Below, one piece after another: positions 25,212 to 33,232 of a stretch of 44,477 nt of DNA. Within the stretch, counting starts at the first letter, position 1, and the number at the start of each line of letters is the position of its first letter. The stretch is from assembly GCF_016745505.1 (NCBI RefSeq), contig NZ_JAERUC010000092.1:1-44477 (forward strand). The letters are read 5' to 3'. This stretch comes from Streptomyces silvae. Its GTDB lineage: Bacteria; Actinomycetota; Actinomycetes; Streptomycetales; Streptomycetaceae. A program made the translations under genes and the position numbers. The notes beneath the pieces were generated by a model that searched no databases, was not told the DNA's origin, and saw nothing but the letters and a program-made list of their open reading frames with translations.

Positions 25212-25579
25212 GTGGTCCCCGCCGGCCCACGGACCCGCCCGGTCTCGAGCGCTACTACGTCCTCACCGGGGGGCGCAGCGGACCGGGTGGTTCGGCGTCG
25301 ACCCTGGACGTGGCGACCCTCATCATCTCCCGTGCCGCAGCCGAGCCCGGCCTGCAGCACGAGCACGAGGAGATACTGCGGCGCTGCCGCGATCCGTTGT
25401 CGGTGGCCGAACTCGGCGCCCACCTCGGACTGCCCTTCAACATTCTCGCGGTACTCCTGGCCGATCTGCTGGACGCAGGCCGCGTGGAGGCCCGCGATCC
25501 CATCCCGGCGTCAGGCGCCGGCCGCGGGCCCGACCTCGCGCTCCTTGAGGAGGTACTCAGTGGACTTCAAAGGCTTTGA
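25208..25579 (+). CDS. cvnC: Conservon protein CvnC, DUF742
   Basis: 123 aa DUF742 protein. The N-terminal YYVLTGGRS (about 16-24) and the winged-helix-like segment LSVAELGAHLGLPFNILAVL (about 64-83) are family features. It overlaps cvnB by 4 bp and cvnD by 20 bp, so stoichiometric co-translation is likely. Biochemical role unknown; it is part of the membrane-associated Cvn complex. Confidence 0.94.
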   Translation: MSGPRRPTDPPGLERYYVLTGGRSGPGGSASTLDVATLIISRAAAEPGLQHEHEEILRRCRDPLSVAELGAHLGLPFNILAVLLADLLDAGRVEARDPIPASGAGRGPDLALLEEVLSGLQRL

Positions 25580-26168
25580 CCATCCCGACCGGCAGACCGC
25601 CGGAGGCGGCACCCGCTCGGTGAAGGTGATGATCGCCGGTGGTTTCGGTACCGGGAAAACCACTCTCGTGCGGTCGGTCAGCGACATCAAGCCCCTCACC
25701 ACCGAGGAGACGCTGACCCAGGCCAGCGTCGACGTCGACGACCTGATCGGGGTGGCGGACAAGCAGCAGACCACCGTCAGCCTCGACTTCGGGAAGATCG
25801 GCATCAACGAGGAGCTGGTGCTGTACCTGTTCGGGACACCGGGCCAGGAGCGGTTCTGGTTCCTCTGGAACGGCCTGTTCAAGGGCGCCCTCGGGGCGGT
25901 CGTCCTGGTGGACACCCGGCGGCTGGCCTCCAGCTTCCGGGCCATCGAGGAGATGGAGCGGCAGGACGTGCCCTTCGTCATCGCCCTGAACGTGTTCCCG
26001 GACTCCCAGGACCACCCGGTCGAGGAGATCCGCGACGCCCTGGACATCCCCGAACACACCCCGGTCGTGACCTGCGACGCCCGTGACCGCAACTCCAGCC
26101 GTGATGTGCTGATCGCGCTGATACGTCACCTCAAGGCACGCTCCGCCGTCGCTCTGGAGCCCCGATGA
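25560..26168 (+). CDS. cvnD: Conservon GTPase CvnD
   Basis: 202 aa Ras/MglA-like GTP-binding protein. P-loop GGFGTGKTT at residues 27-35, switch II/G3 FGTPGQERF at 91-99, and ALNVF in place of the usual NKxD at G4. GTG 25560 has GAGGAGG six bases upstream inside cvnC, which decides the start. Expected to switch between GDP and GTP states under CvnB control and signal from CvnA. Its stop overlaps the P450 start as ATGA. Confidence 0.95.
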   Translation: MDFKGFDHPDRQTAGGGTRSVKVMIAGGFGTGKTTLVRSVSDIKPLTTEETLTQASVDVDDLIGVADKQQTTVSLDFGKIGINEELVLYLFGTPGQERFWFLWNGLFKGALGAVVLVDTRRLASSFRAIEEMERQDVPFVIALNVFPDSQDHPVEEIRDALDIPEHTPVVTCDARDRNSSRDVLIALIRHLKARSAVALEPR

Positions 26169-27418
26169 CCGATCACCCGGCCGACGAAGAGGGCGCTCCC
26201 CGGGGCTGCCCCGTCATGCACGGCGGCGCCGACGACCTGACCCGGCTGTACGGGCCGGACGCGGCGGTCGACCCGCAGGGCATCTACGGGCGGCTGCGCA
26301 AGGAGTACGGAGCCGTGGCACCGGTGCTCCTGGAGGGGGACGTCCGCGCCTGGCTGGTCCTCGGCTACCGCGAGAGCAGGCGCGTGCTCGACAACCCCCT
26401 CCAGTTCAGCCGGGACTCGCGCATCTGGCGGGACTGGCAGGAGGGGGGCGTCGAGGAGACCTCGCCGCTGATCCAGATGCTCGGCTGGCGTCCCGACTGC
26501 GTGTCCCAGGACGGTGAGCCGCACCGCAGGCTGCGCCGGGCCGTCACGGACAACCTGGACAGCCTGGCGGGGCGCGGCATCCGGCGCCACGTCACGCACT
26601 TCGCGAACAAACAGATCGACGCGTTCGCCGGGAGGGGCAGCGCCGACCTGGTCGGCGAGTACGCCGAGTACCTCCCGATGCTGGTGCTGACCAGGCTGTT
26701 CGGGCTCCCGGCGGCCGAGGGGCGCAGCCTCGCGGCCGCCTGTGCCCAGGTCCTCAAGGGCGGTCCCGACGCCCTCGCGCACAACGACCGCATCATGGAG
26801 ATCCTCGGGGAGCTCGCCGAGCGCAAGCGGCTCGAACCCGGCCCGGACTTCACCACCGGGCTGCTCGGGCACACCGCCGGACTCGACGAGGGCGAGATCG
26901 TCAGCCATCTCCGGCTGGTGCTGATCACCGCGCACACCACGACCAGCAACCTGCTGGCCCGGGTGCTGGAGCTGATCCTCACCGACGCCTCCCGTCTCGC
27001 GGGACTCGTCAGCGGCCAGCGGGCGGTCTCCGAGGTCGTCGAGGAGGTCATGTGGAACACCCCGCCGCTGGCGGTCCTCCCGGGGCGTTTCGCGACCGCG
27101 GACCTCGAACTCGGCGGTACGCAGATCAAGGAGGGCGACCTGCTGGTGCTCGGGCTCGCCGCGGGCAACCTGGACCCGGACATCCGTCCGGACTCGGGAG
27201 TCTCCGTACACGGCAACCAGTCGCACCTGGCGTTCAGCGGCGGTCCGCACGAGTGCCCCGGCCAGAACATCGGCCAGGCCATCATCGAGACCGCCGTCGA
27301 CACCCTGCTGCACCGGCTGCCCGGGCTGCGCCTGGCCGTGCCGGCCGATGAGCTCACCTCGACCGCCTCCACCTGGGAAGCGCGTCTGGACGCCCTTCCG
27401 GTCGAGTTCGCCGCGTAG
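26165..27418 (+). CDS. Conservon-associated cytochrome P450, CYP157-like, lacking ExxR
   Basis: 417 aa bacterial P450. The heme loop is HLAFSGGPHECPG with Cys364, and the I-helix oxygen-binding region is ITAHTTTS (255-261). The K-helix motif that is ExxR in nearly all P450s reads EVMW at 294-297, directly before NTPPL, so Arg is replaced by Trp. Loss of ExxR is documented for CYP157 members found in conservons. ATG 26165 overlaps cvnD by 4 bp. It may be a catalyst with an altered K-helix or a ligand-sensing output of the signalling complex; the sequence cannot decide. Confidence 0.92.
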   Translation: MTDHPADEEGAPRGCPVMHGGADDLTRLYGPDAAVDPQGIYGRLRKEYGAVAPVLLEGDVRAWLVLGYRESRRVLDNPLQFSRDSRIWRDWQEGGVEETSPLIQMLGWRPDCVSQDGEPHRRLRRAVTDNLDSLAGRGIRRHVTHFANKQIDAFAGRGSADLVGEYAEYLPMLVLTRLFGLPAAEGRSLAAACAQVLKGGPDALAHNDRIMEILGELAERKRLEPGPDFTTGLLGHTAGLDEGEIVSHLRLVLITAHTTTSNLLARVLELILTDASRLAGLVSGQRAVSEVVEEVMWNTPPLAVLPGRFATADLELGGTQIKEGDLLVLGLAAGNLDPDIRPDSGVSVHGNQSHLAFSGGPHECPGQNIGQAIIETAVDTLLHRLPGLRLAVPADELTSTASTWEARLDALPVEFAA

Positions 27419-27448
27419 TCCGCGCGGGCCCTCACCGCACCACACGTT

Positions 27449-27475
27449 CCCGCCCGGCCTCCACGGCCGGGCGGG
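27449..27475. terminator. Bidirectional terminator between P450 and terpene synthase
   Basis: Perfect 11-bp stem, CCCGCCCGGCC with GGCCGGGCGGG, and a 5-nt loop, placed between two convergent genes. Confidence 0.75.
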
Positions 27476-27484
27476 TTCCGTGCG

Positions 27485-28516
27485 TCAGACGGCGAGCAGG
27501 TCGTCCAGCGATCCGCGGCCGGCCAGCTCGGCGGTGGCGGCCGGGCCCTCCTTCGCGGCGGCGTACCGGCCCGAGGTCAGCGCCCACTCGTAGTTGCCGC
27601 CGATCCAGTGCTGGATGGCCTCCACGCCCAGCCGGACCTGTTCCCGCTGCTCGGCGCCGAGGCCCAGCTCCTCGCACATCCTTGGGACGAGCGCCTCGAG
27701 CGCCAGGTACTCGTCGAGGCACACCGTCGTCATCCGGTACGCCTCGGCGGCGGCCTCCTCCCAGGTGCAGCCGCGCTCGCGGTGCAGGACGGCGATGAGG
27801 TTGTGGCCGTCGCCCCGGCGCTTCTCGCGCTCGAAGGAGTGGATGTCGTTCATGAACCCGATGGTGTCCGCGGCCAGGTCCCGCATCCGGACCATCAGCG
27901 GGTGCGCCTGCACCTGCGCCGGGACCTCGAAGCCGCGGCTGCGCTCACCCGCGTCGATGCTGTGGTGGATGCCCACGGTGCGGCGGCGGAACTCGGCGTA
28001 CTCCTCGACGCCGAGCGTCCCGGCGCGGCCCTCGGCCGCCAGGTCGACCTCCTCGGTGTGCGCCACGAGGAAACGGCCCCAGGAGGCGGCGAACCGTGTC
28101 TGCCAGGTCAGGGACATGCCATCCGAGAGGTGGGCCCACACCTGCGCCCAGGCCACGGTGATCGGGCAGACCACGCGCGGGGCCGTCCCGGCCGGGCGCA
28201 GCGGCGTGGCTATCAGCTCCCGCGCGACCTCCGCTATGCGGTCCGCGCGGTCGGGGCTTCCGGAGTCGAACTGGTCGTCGAAGAGGAAGGCCAGCGAGAA
28301 CCAGTTCATCAGGACGACCATGTCCTCGGCCGAGGCGTACGGGTAGGTCCGCGCCGCCGCCTGGGGCAGGTCCCAGGACTGGTATTCCTCGAACCCGGCC
28401 TGGCTGCGTACCAGGCCCATCTCCCACACCCAGCGCAGGTGGTGCTCCCGTGCGTACGCGAGGTGTGCGCTGACCGGGGTCTCGAAGGGGAGGTCGAATG
28501 TGACGTCCTGCGGCAT
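27485..28516 (-). CDS. gcoA: Sesquiterpene synthase, caryolan-1-ol synthase-like
   Basis: 343 aa class I terpene cyclase, full length for a single-domain bacterial enzyme. The metal-binding motif DDQFD is at 80-84 and the NSE triad is N223, S227 and E231 in NDIHSFEREKRRGD; a C-terminal RY pair is in TSGRY. It would ionise farnesyl diphosphate. The sequence matches my recollection of S. griseus GcoA, which makes caryolan-1-ol, across most of its length; this needs an alignment. ATG 28516 has AAGGA five bases upstream. It converges on the conservon P450, so the two are not one operon. Confidence 0.9.
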   Translation of the reverse strand: MPQDVTFDLPFETPVSAHLAYAREHHLRWVWEMGLVRSQAGFEEYQSWDLPQAAARTYPYASAEDMVVLMNWFSLAFLFDDQFDSGSPDRADRIAEVARELIATPLRPAGTAPRVVCPITVAWAQVWAHLSDGMSLTWQTRFAASWGRFLVAHTEEVDLAAEGRAGTLGVEEYAEFRRRTVGIHHSIDAGERSRGFEVPAQVQAHPLMVRMRDLAADTIGFMNDIHSFEREKRRGDGHNLIAVLHRERGCTWEEAAAEAYRMTTVCLDEYLALEALVPRMCEELGLGAEQREQVRLGVEAIQHWIGGNYEWALTSGRYAAAKEGPAATAELAGRGSLDDLLAV

Positions 28517-28810
28517 TGGCGTCCTTTCTTGCGGCGATTCACAGGCCCCCGCCCCGTGACAGGGCGATCAGGATTGACGCCCATTGACTCGAAGTGCACG
28601 TTTTGAGTCCAGAATTGACGGCTCATCATGTGCGCCCTGATGCTGCCCAGACCCTAAACGATCTATGCAACAAGATCCGCTCGAAGGAAATCTTCCGGAA
28701 CGACGCGTTCAGCATCGCCGGCCGGGACCCGAACCGGAACGGGAACCTGATCCGAACCGGAACCTGATCCTGCGCAGGCACCTGGTCCCGAACCGGATCC
28801 CGGGCAGCCG
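28517..28810. other. 294-bp gene-free region upstream of the terpene synthase
   Basis: No credible gene. It contains the terpene synthase promoter region, a small dyad (GACTC at 28586, GAGTC at 28605) and three copies of CCGAACCGGA at 28729-28797. The AT-richer stretch at about 28570-28680 is a likely promoter site. Confidence 0.5.
28729..28797. repeat. Three direct copies of CCGAACCGGA
   Basis: Copies at 28729-28738, 28752-28761 and 28788-28797, with GAACCTGATCC-like sequence repeated between the first two. Function unknown. Confidence 0.7.
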
Positions 28811-29578
28811 TCAGCCGCTCAGGGCCGCCGCGGTGGCCCGGACGAACGCCTCGGGGTTGTCCAGCATGATGTTGTGCCCGCAGTCGGGGACCGGGACCAC
28901 GGTGACACCCGCGCTCCGGAGCTCCCCGGCCCCCGCGAGCGGACCGTCGGCCTCGGGGAAGAGGAAGGCCCGGGGAATGGTCAGGCGCAGCAGCAGCTCA
29001 CGCATCATGGGGGAGGTCCCACGGGCGAGGTGGACCGCGCTGCGGTACAGGGCCTCCCGGCCCGCCAGGCGCATCGTCGCCCACCAGTGGGCTCCCGCCC
29101 GGTCCCGCACCTGCTCCCAGCCGCCCCGGAGGAACTCCTGCTCCGTGTACGCGGCGATCCCCGCGCTGCCCGGTGCGCCGATCGCGGGTGTGACCGGGTC
29201 GAGGTTGGCGTCGGCCAGGACCAGACGGGAGACCAGGTGCGGATGGCGGGACGCCAGGACGAGGGCGACCGAGCCTCCCATGCTGTGCGCGATCACCTCG
29301 GCGCCGGTGACCCCGGCCCCGCCGAGCGCGGCGGCCAGGGCATCGGCGTGCGATTCCAGGGTGTAGTCGAAACCCGTCGGCCGGTCGCTGATGCCGTGGC
29401 CCATCAGGTCGACGAGCAGCGAGCGGTGGCCGGCGAGCGCGGGATGGGAGGCGGTCGCCGCGAAGTACGCGGGCGAGGTGGCCCCGAGCCCGTGCACATA
29501 GACGCGGGTGGGCTCCCGGCCGGGCAGTTCGGCCCAGCGGATCCGGCCACCCTCCGCTGTGACGGCGGCGTCGCGCAC
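28811..29578 (-). CDS. Alpha/beta hydrolase
   Basis: 255 aa alpha/beta-fold hydrolase. Oxyanion-region HGLG near 29-32, nucleophile elbow AHSMGGS (Ser near 98) and C-terminal His in DCGHNIML. A lid region lies between about 125 and 190. GTG 29578 has GGGAG six bases upstream. Substrate unknown: esterase, lactonase or meta-cleavage-type hydrolase are all possible. No operon partner is obvious. Confidence 0.88.
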   Translation of the reverse strand: MRDAAVTAEGGRIRWAELPGREPTRVYVHGLGATSPAYFAATASHPALAGHRSLLVDLMGHGISDRPTGFDYTLESHADALAAALGGAGVTGAEVIAHSMGGSVALVLASRHPHLVSRLVLADANLDPVTPAIGAPGSAGIAAYTEQEFLRGGWEQVRDRAGAHWWATMRLAGREALYRSAVHLARGTSPMMRELLLRLTIPRAFLFPEADGPLAGAGELRSAGVTVVPVPDCGHNIMLDNPEAFVRATAAALSG

Positions 29579-29651
29579 TCTCTGCTCCCTGGGGTCGTGG
29601 CCGGGTGGGAGGTGAGCGTAGCCGCCGGGGACCCGGCCGTATGACGCCGGG

Positions 29652-30080
29652 TCAGACCTGGCCCAGGTCCGAGCTGAGCCAGCGCTGCGGGCGCATGTGG
29701 ATGACGACCTGCTCGCCGTGCTCCTTCCAGGCGAAGTCGACGTAACCCGCGACCTTCTCGGCGGGGAGGTAGCGCGACGAGATCTCCACCAGCTGCTCGC
29801 GGGTGGCGGGGAGCGTGGCGACGACCGGGCCCTCGACGGAGACGTAGCGGATGGTCGGCGAGACGCGCTCCACCATGATGCTGAAGCGGCCGGCGGCGGC
29901 GATGGCGGTCCCCTTGCGGGAGTCGCGCCCCGTCATGACCCACAGGTCGCCGCCGGGCGCGTACTGGTACCAGATCGGCACGGTGAGCGGGGCCCGGCCC
30001 TCCTCCGGTGCGTCCACCGCGAGTGCGGCGATGTGCGGTTCGGCCAGGAACAGCTCGCGCTCCGTACGGGTCAAAGCCAT
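29652..30080 (-). CDS. PPOX-class flavin/F420-dependent protein
   Basis: 142 aa split beta-barrel protein of the pyridoxamine 5'-phosphate oxidase-like family. The pattern PLTVPIWYQYAPGGDLWVMT and the segment VSVEGPV fit the actinobacterial PPOX group, many of which use F420H2. ATG 30080 with GAGGAG about eight bases upstream. Physiological substrate unknown. It is the gene upstream of the hydrolase on the same strand, 74 bp apart. Confidence 0.85.
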   Translation of the reverse strand: MALTRTERELFLAEPHIAALAVDAPEEGRAPLTVPIWYQYAPGGDLWVMTGRDSRKGTAIAAAGRFSIMVERVSPTIRYVSVEGPVVATLPATREQLVEISSRYLPAEKVAGYVDFAWKEHGEQVVIHMRPQRWLSSDLGQV

Positions 30081-30251
30081 GGTCGGGCTCCTCAGGTGGG
30101 CGGTCGGTGTTGCCTCAGGGCCGCATTATGCAACGCCCTCCCCGGCCCGGCGGGGGAGTCACACGCCCTCCCGGTCCGCGTGTTCCGGGCGCGGTACCGG
30201 CGGACGGCCTTGGTATACCTGGGCGTTCACCGGCGAAGGGGGAGCGACGGC

Positions 30252-30764
30252 ATGGCTCAGGACACATCCGTACGGCTGCGGGAGGCGACCGCCGGGGACG
30301 CGGAGGAGGTCACCCGGGTCTACCTCGCCTCGCGGGCCGCCGCGCTGCCGTATCTGCCCCGGGTGCACAGCGACGCGGACACGCTCGCCTGGATCACCCA
30401 TGTCCTGCTGCCCGGCGGCAGGACATGGGTGGCCGAGGGGGAGGCGGGGGAGCTGCTCGGGTTCGCCTCCCTGGACGGGGGCGAGCTCGACCAGCTCTAT
30501 CTGCGCCCCGACGTCCGGCGGCGGGGCATCGGCACGCTGCTGCTGGAGCGGGCGAAGGAGGCCTCGCGCGGGGAGCTGAGCCTGTACACGTTCCGGCGCA
30601 ATGCCGCCGCGCGCGCCTTCTACGAGCGGCACGGCTTCGTCGCCGAGGCGTACGACGACGGCGGCCGCAACGAGGAGAGGGAGCCGGACGTGCTGTACCG
30701 GTGGACGGCGGCGGGCCGGCCGGCCGACGGCTCCGGCAGCCGCGGGACCGCCGGGCCGGTCTGA
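30252..30764 (+). CDS. GNAT-family N-acetyltransferase
   Basis: 170 aa. Acetyl-CoA binding motif A is LYLRPDVRRRGIGTLLLERA (about 83-102), followed by NAAARAFYERHGF, a classic GNAT motif B. ATG 30252 has a GGGGGAG site upstream. Acceptor substrate unknown. Divergent from the PPOX gene and followed by a hairpin that overlaps its stop codon. Confidence 0.9.
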   Translation: MAQDTSVRLREATAGDAEEVTRVYLASRAAALPYLPRVHSDADTLAWITHVLLPGGRTWVAEGEAGELLGFASLDGGELDQLYLRPDVRRRGIGTLLLERAKEASRGELSLYTFRRNAAARAFYERHGFVAEAYDDGGRNEEREPDVLYRWTAAGRPADGSGSRGTAGPV

Positions 30765-30781
30765 GCGTCCGGAAGACCGGC
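30755..30781 (+). terminator. Hairpin overlapping the GNAT stop codon
   Basis: Perfect 8-bp stem GCCGGTCT/AGACCGGC with an 11-nt loop, between the GNAT gene and the convergent glycosyltransferase gene. Confidence 0.5.
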
Positions 30782-30802
30782 AGCCCGGGGCCGCCCGAGC
30801 GA

Positions 30803-31705
30803 TCAGATGACCGGCGGGCGGCCCAGGCGCGTCATCCGCCACACCGTGCGCCAGCGCATCGGCTTCCGTACGCCGCACTCGGTGCGCACCCCCTCGGCGA
30901 AGCCCGCACCCCAGGCGCGCAGCCCGGAGGCCGAGCGGGTGCGGGCGGCGGTGAGCAGGATCCAGGTGCCGAGGTAGGCGGGGACCAGGGGGAGGGGCAG
31001 GTTGCGGCGCGCCAGCCAGACGCGGTTGCGGGCGGTCATGCGGTAGTAGACCGCGTGCCGGGCCGGGGACGTCCTGGGGTGCTGGAGCAGCAGGCCGGGC
31101 TCGTAGAGGATCTTCCAGCCCGCGTCCAGTGCCCGCCAGGACAGGTCCGTCTCCTCGTGCGTGAAGAAGAACTCGGCCGGCCAGGGCCCCGTCTCGGCGA
31201 GCATCCGCATCGACAGCGCGTGGCCGCCGCCGAGGAAGGCGGTGACCGGGCCGGGGCGCATCGGGTCCTTGGCGCGCAGCCGCGGGACGTGCCGGCGCTG
31301 GGTCTCGCCGTGCTCGTCGGCGATGCGGAAGCCGACGATGCCGAGGTCCGGGTCGGCGGCGTACAGCTCCTGGACCGTACGGAAGACGTCCTTGTCCACC
31401 AGGAGTCCGTCGTCGTCCAGCTCGATCACCACGTCCACGTCACCGAAGCCGGCGAGTGCCTCCAGGGCCTCGTTACGGCCGCCGGGGCAGCCGAGGTTCT
31501 CGTCGAGTTCGAGCATCGTGACGCCGCCGGCCAGGTCCTCCAGGCCGGGGAAGGAGCCGTAGTCGGGGAGCGGTGAGCCGTTGCCGACGACGACCACCCG
31601 GGCGGGGCGCACGTCCTGCATGGCCACCGACGCCAGGAGGGCCTCGACCTGCTGCGGGCGGTCTCCCATGGTCACGACGGATACGCCGATGCGTGGTTCG
31701 GACAA
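30803..31705 (-). CDS. Family 2 glycosyltransferase, probable TTG start
   Basis: About 300 aa GT-A fold enzyme. It opens with IGVSVVTMGDRP, has VVVGNGSP, and the metal-binding acidic motif ELDDDGL near 95-101. The acceptor-side motif is FFTHEETDLSWRA. A weakly hydrophobic segment occurs near 245 (LGTWILLTA). No ATG or GTG gives the expected N-terminus; TTG at 31705 with GGGAG four bases upstream gives SEPRIGVSVV, so I choose it. Probably transfers sugar to a cell-surface or secondary metabolite acceptor; unknown. Confidence 0.85.
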   Translation of the reverse strand: MSEPRIGVSVVTMGDRPQQVEALLASVAMQDVRPARVVVVGNGSPLPDYGSFPGLEDLAGGVTMLELDENLGCPGGRNEALEALAGFGDVDVVIELDDDGLLVDKDVFRTVQELYAADPDLGIVGFRIADEHGETQRRHVPRLRAKDPMRPGPVTAFLGGGHALSMRMLAETGPWPAEFFFTHEETDLSWRALDAGWKILYEPGLLLQHPRTSPARHAVYYRMTARNRVWLARRNLPLPLVPAYLGTWILLTAARTRSASGLRAWGAGFAEGVRTECGVRKPMRWRTVWRMTRLGRPPVI

Positions 31706-31783
31706 GGCTCGGCTCTCCCGGGTGATTTCGGTGGATCGGGCACCGCGGTACACCGCGGTGCCCGCGATCGTAACGTCCGGTGT

Positions 31784-32365
31784 TCAGGCGCCGGCGGGGG
31801 CCCGGTCACCGGAAGGACGGTCGCCGTTCAGCTGCGCGTACATCAGCATGTCCCGGCGCCGGCCGCCGATCTCCTGCCAGCCGCGCATTAGGCCCTCGCG
31901 CCGGTAACCGGCGCTCTCGGCCGTCCGTACCGAGGCCGTGTTCCACGGCTCGACGAGGAGCTGCACCCGGGGGATGCGCAGCTCGTGCAGGGCCCAGGTG
32001 GTGACCGTGCGCAGGGCCGCCCCCGCGACGCCCTGGCCGCGCACCGGGGCCGTCATCCAGTAGCCGAGTGTGGCCCGGCCCTGCGCCACGTCCGTCAGCC
32101 AGAGCCCGATGGAGCCGACGGGCCGCCGGTCCCGGGTGCGCGCGATGGCGAACGGATAGCCCTGCCCGCGCGCCGCCCGCTCCCACTGGCGCCTGACGTA
32201 GGCCTCGGCCGCCTCGTCGGAGTACGGCGAGGGGATCGTGGTGACCAGCGGGATGTAGTCGTCCTGGGCCGCCTCGCGGACGAGGGGCAGATCGCTCATC
32301 TCCCAGGGCCGAAGGACGAAGTCGGCTCCGGCGGTCATGCTGGGGACGGTCAGCGGTTGTGCCAT
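31784..32365 (-). CDS. GNAT acetyltransferase, RimJ/RimL type
   Basis: 193 aa. RimJ/RimL features: LRPWEMSDLPLV near the N-terminus, LGYWMTAPVRGQGVAGAALR as the acetyl-CoA loop, and VEPWNTASVRTAESAGYRREG. ATG 32365 is selected over ATG 32374 because it leaves room for AGGA. Substrate may be a protein N-terminus or a small amine. Divergent from the TetR gene, whose 22-bp operator-like palindrome lies between them, so it is a candidate target of that regulator. Confidence 0.88.
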   Translation of the reverse strand: MAQPLTVPSMTAGADFVLRPWEMSDLPLVREAAQDDYIPLVTTIPSPYSDEAAEAYVRRQWERAARGQGYPFAIARTRDRRPVGSIGLWLTDVAQGRATLGYWMTAPVRGQGVAGAALRTVTTWALHELRIPRVQLLVEPWNTASVRTAESAGYRREGLMRGWQEIGGRRRDMLMYAQLNGDRPSGDRAPAGA

Positions 32366-32462
32366 GCCCGTCATCCTGCCGCGCCCACCTCCCGCGACCC
32401 GGGCCCGACTCACCCACCGGACCGCCCGGAGAACACCCCCGGTGCATAGCTACGGGAAGAGC

Positions 32463-32484
32463 TAACGGCCCCATGGTTCCGTTA
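32463..32484. promoter_or_regulatory. TetR operator-like 22-bp interrupted palindrome
   Basis: TAACGG, two bases, CCATGG, two bases, CCGTTA: outer and central parts are perfectly symmetric. It overlaps a TTAAAAT -10-like stretch (about 32482-32488) and lies between the divergent GNAT and TetR genes. Confidence 0.65.
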
Positions 32485-32547
32485 AAATGGTGCGGTCGTG
32501 GCAGGACAAGGGCGGTCGGCAGCCGGTCGGCGGAACGGGAGACACCG

Positions 32548-33174
32548 ATGGAGCCAGGGGCAGGGGACGCGGTGGACGTCGAGCCGGGCACGGTCCGGCC
32601 CGGCGGGCGCACGGCCCGGGTGCGGGAGGCCGTGCTGCGCGCGGCCGGTGACGCCCTGGTCGAGCAGGGCTTCGACCGGCTCGATCTCGCCGACGTCGCC
32701 CGCCGCGCCGAGGTCGGCAAGACGACGGTCTACCGGCGCTGGTCCACCGCGGCGGGACTGGTCGCCGACCTGCTGACGGAGATGGCCGAGCAGTCCGTGC
32801 CGCGCACGGACACCGGGTCCCTGGACGAGGACCTGCGGTCCAACGCACGGCTGGTGGTGCGGACGCTGACCGACCCGCGCCAGGGCCCCCTCTTCACCGC
32901 GGTCGTCGCGGCGGCGACGTGCGACGACCGGACGGCCGAGGCCCTGCACCGCTTCTACGCGGTCCGCATCGAGGAGTGGGCGGGCTGCGTCGACGCGGCG
33001 GTCGCCCGGGGTGACCTGCCGCCGGGGACCGACGCCCGGGAGGTGATCCGCGCCGTGTCGGCCCCCCTCTACTACCGGCTGCTCGCCAGCGGCGACCCCC
33101 TCGACGAGACGGTCGCCGACCGCGCGGCCGAAGCGGCGGCGGTGGCCGCGCGGGCGGGCGTGTACGCGCGCTGA
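32548..33174 (+). CDS. TetR-family transcriptional regulator
   Basis: 208 aa. HTH at about residues 25-70 with [21 protein letters not shown]; the C-terminal domain resembles the TetR_C_11 type ([21 protein letters not shown]). ATG 32548 with GGGAG seven bases upstream. A strong palindrome upstream suggests autoregulation and control of the divergent GNAT gene. The following aldo/keto reductase pseudogene may once have been a target. Confidence 0.9.
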   Translation: MEPGAGDAVDVEPGTVRPGGRTARVREAVLRAAGDALVEQGFDRLDLADVARRAEVGKTTVYRRWSTAAGLVADLLTEMAEQSVPRTDTGSLDEDLRSNARLVVRTLTDPRQGPLFTAVVAAATCDDRTAEALHRFYAVRIEEWAGCVDAAVARGDLPPGTDAREVIRAVSAPLYYRLLASGDPLDETVADRAAEAAAVAARAGVYAR

Positions 33175-33193
33175 GGCCCGGAGGGGGCCGCGC

Positions 33194-33224
33194 TTGACTT
33201 CTCGTGCACTCCAACTCGTAGCTT
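33194..33224 (+). promoter_or_regulatory. MerR-type promoter with 19-bp spacer
   Basis: TTGACT (33194-33199) and TAGCTT (33219-33224) are separated by exactly 19 bp, the long spacer typical of MerR/SoxR-activated promoters, with GTGCAC at the centre. The ATG follows at 33233, implying a leaderless or nearly leaderless transcript. Confidence 0.5.
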
Positions 33225-33232
33225 CTGCGCCC

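Noticed and set aside
28729..28797. CRISPR array
   Set aside because: Only three 10-bp units with unequal spacing and no cas genes.
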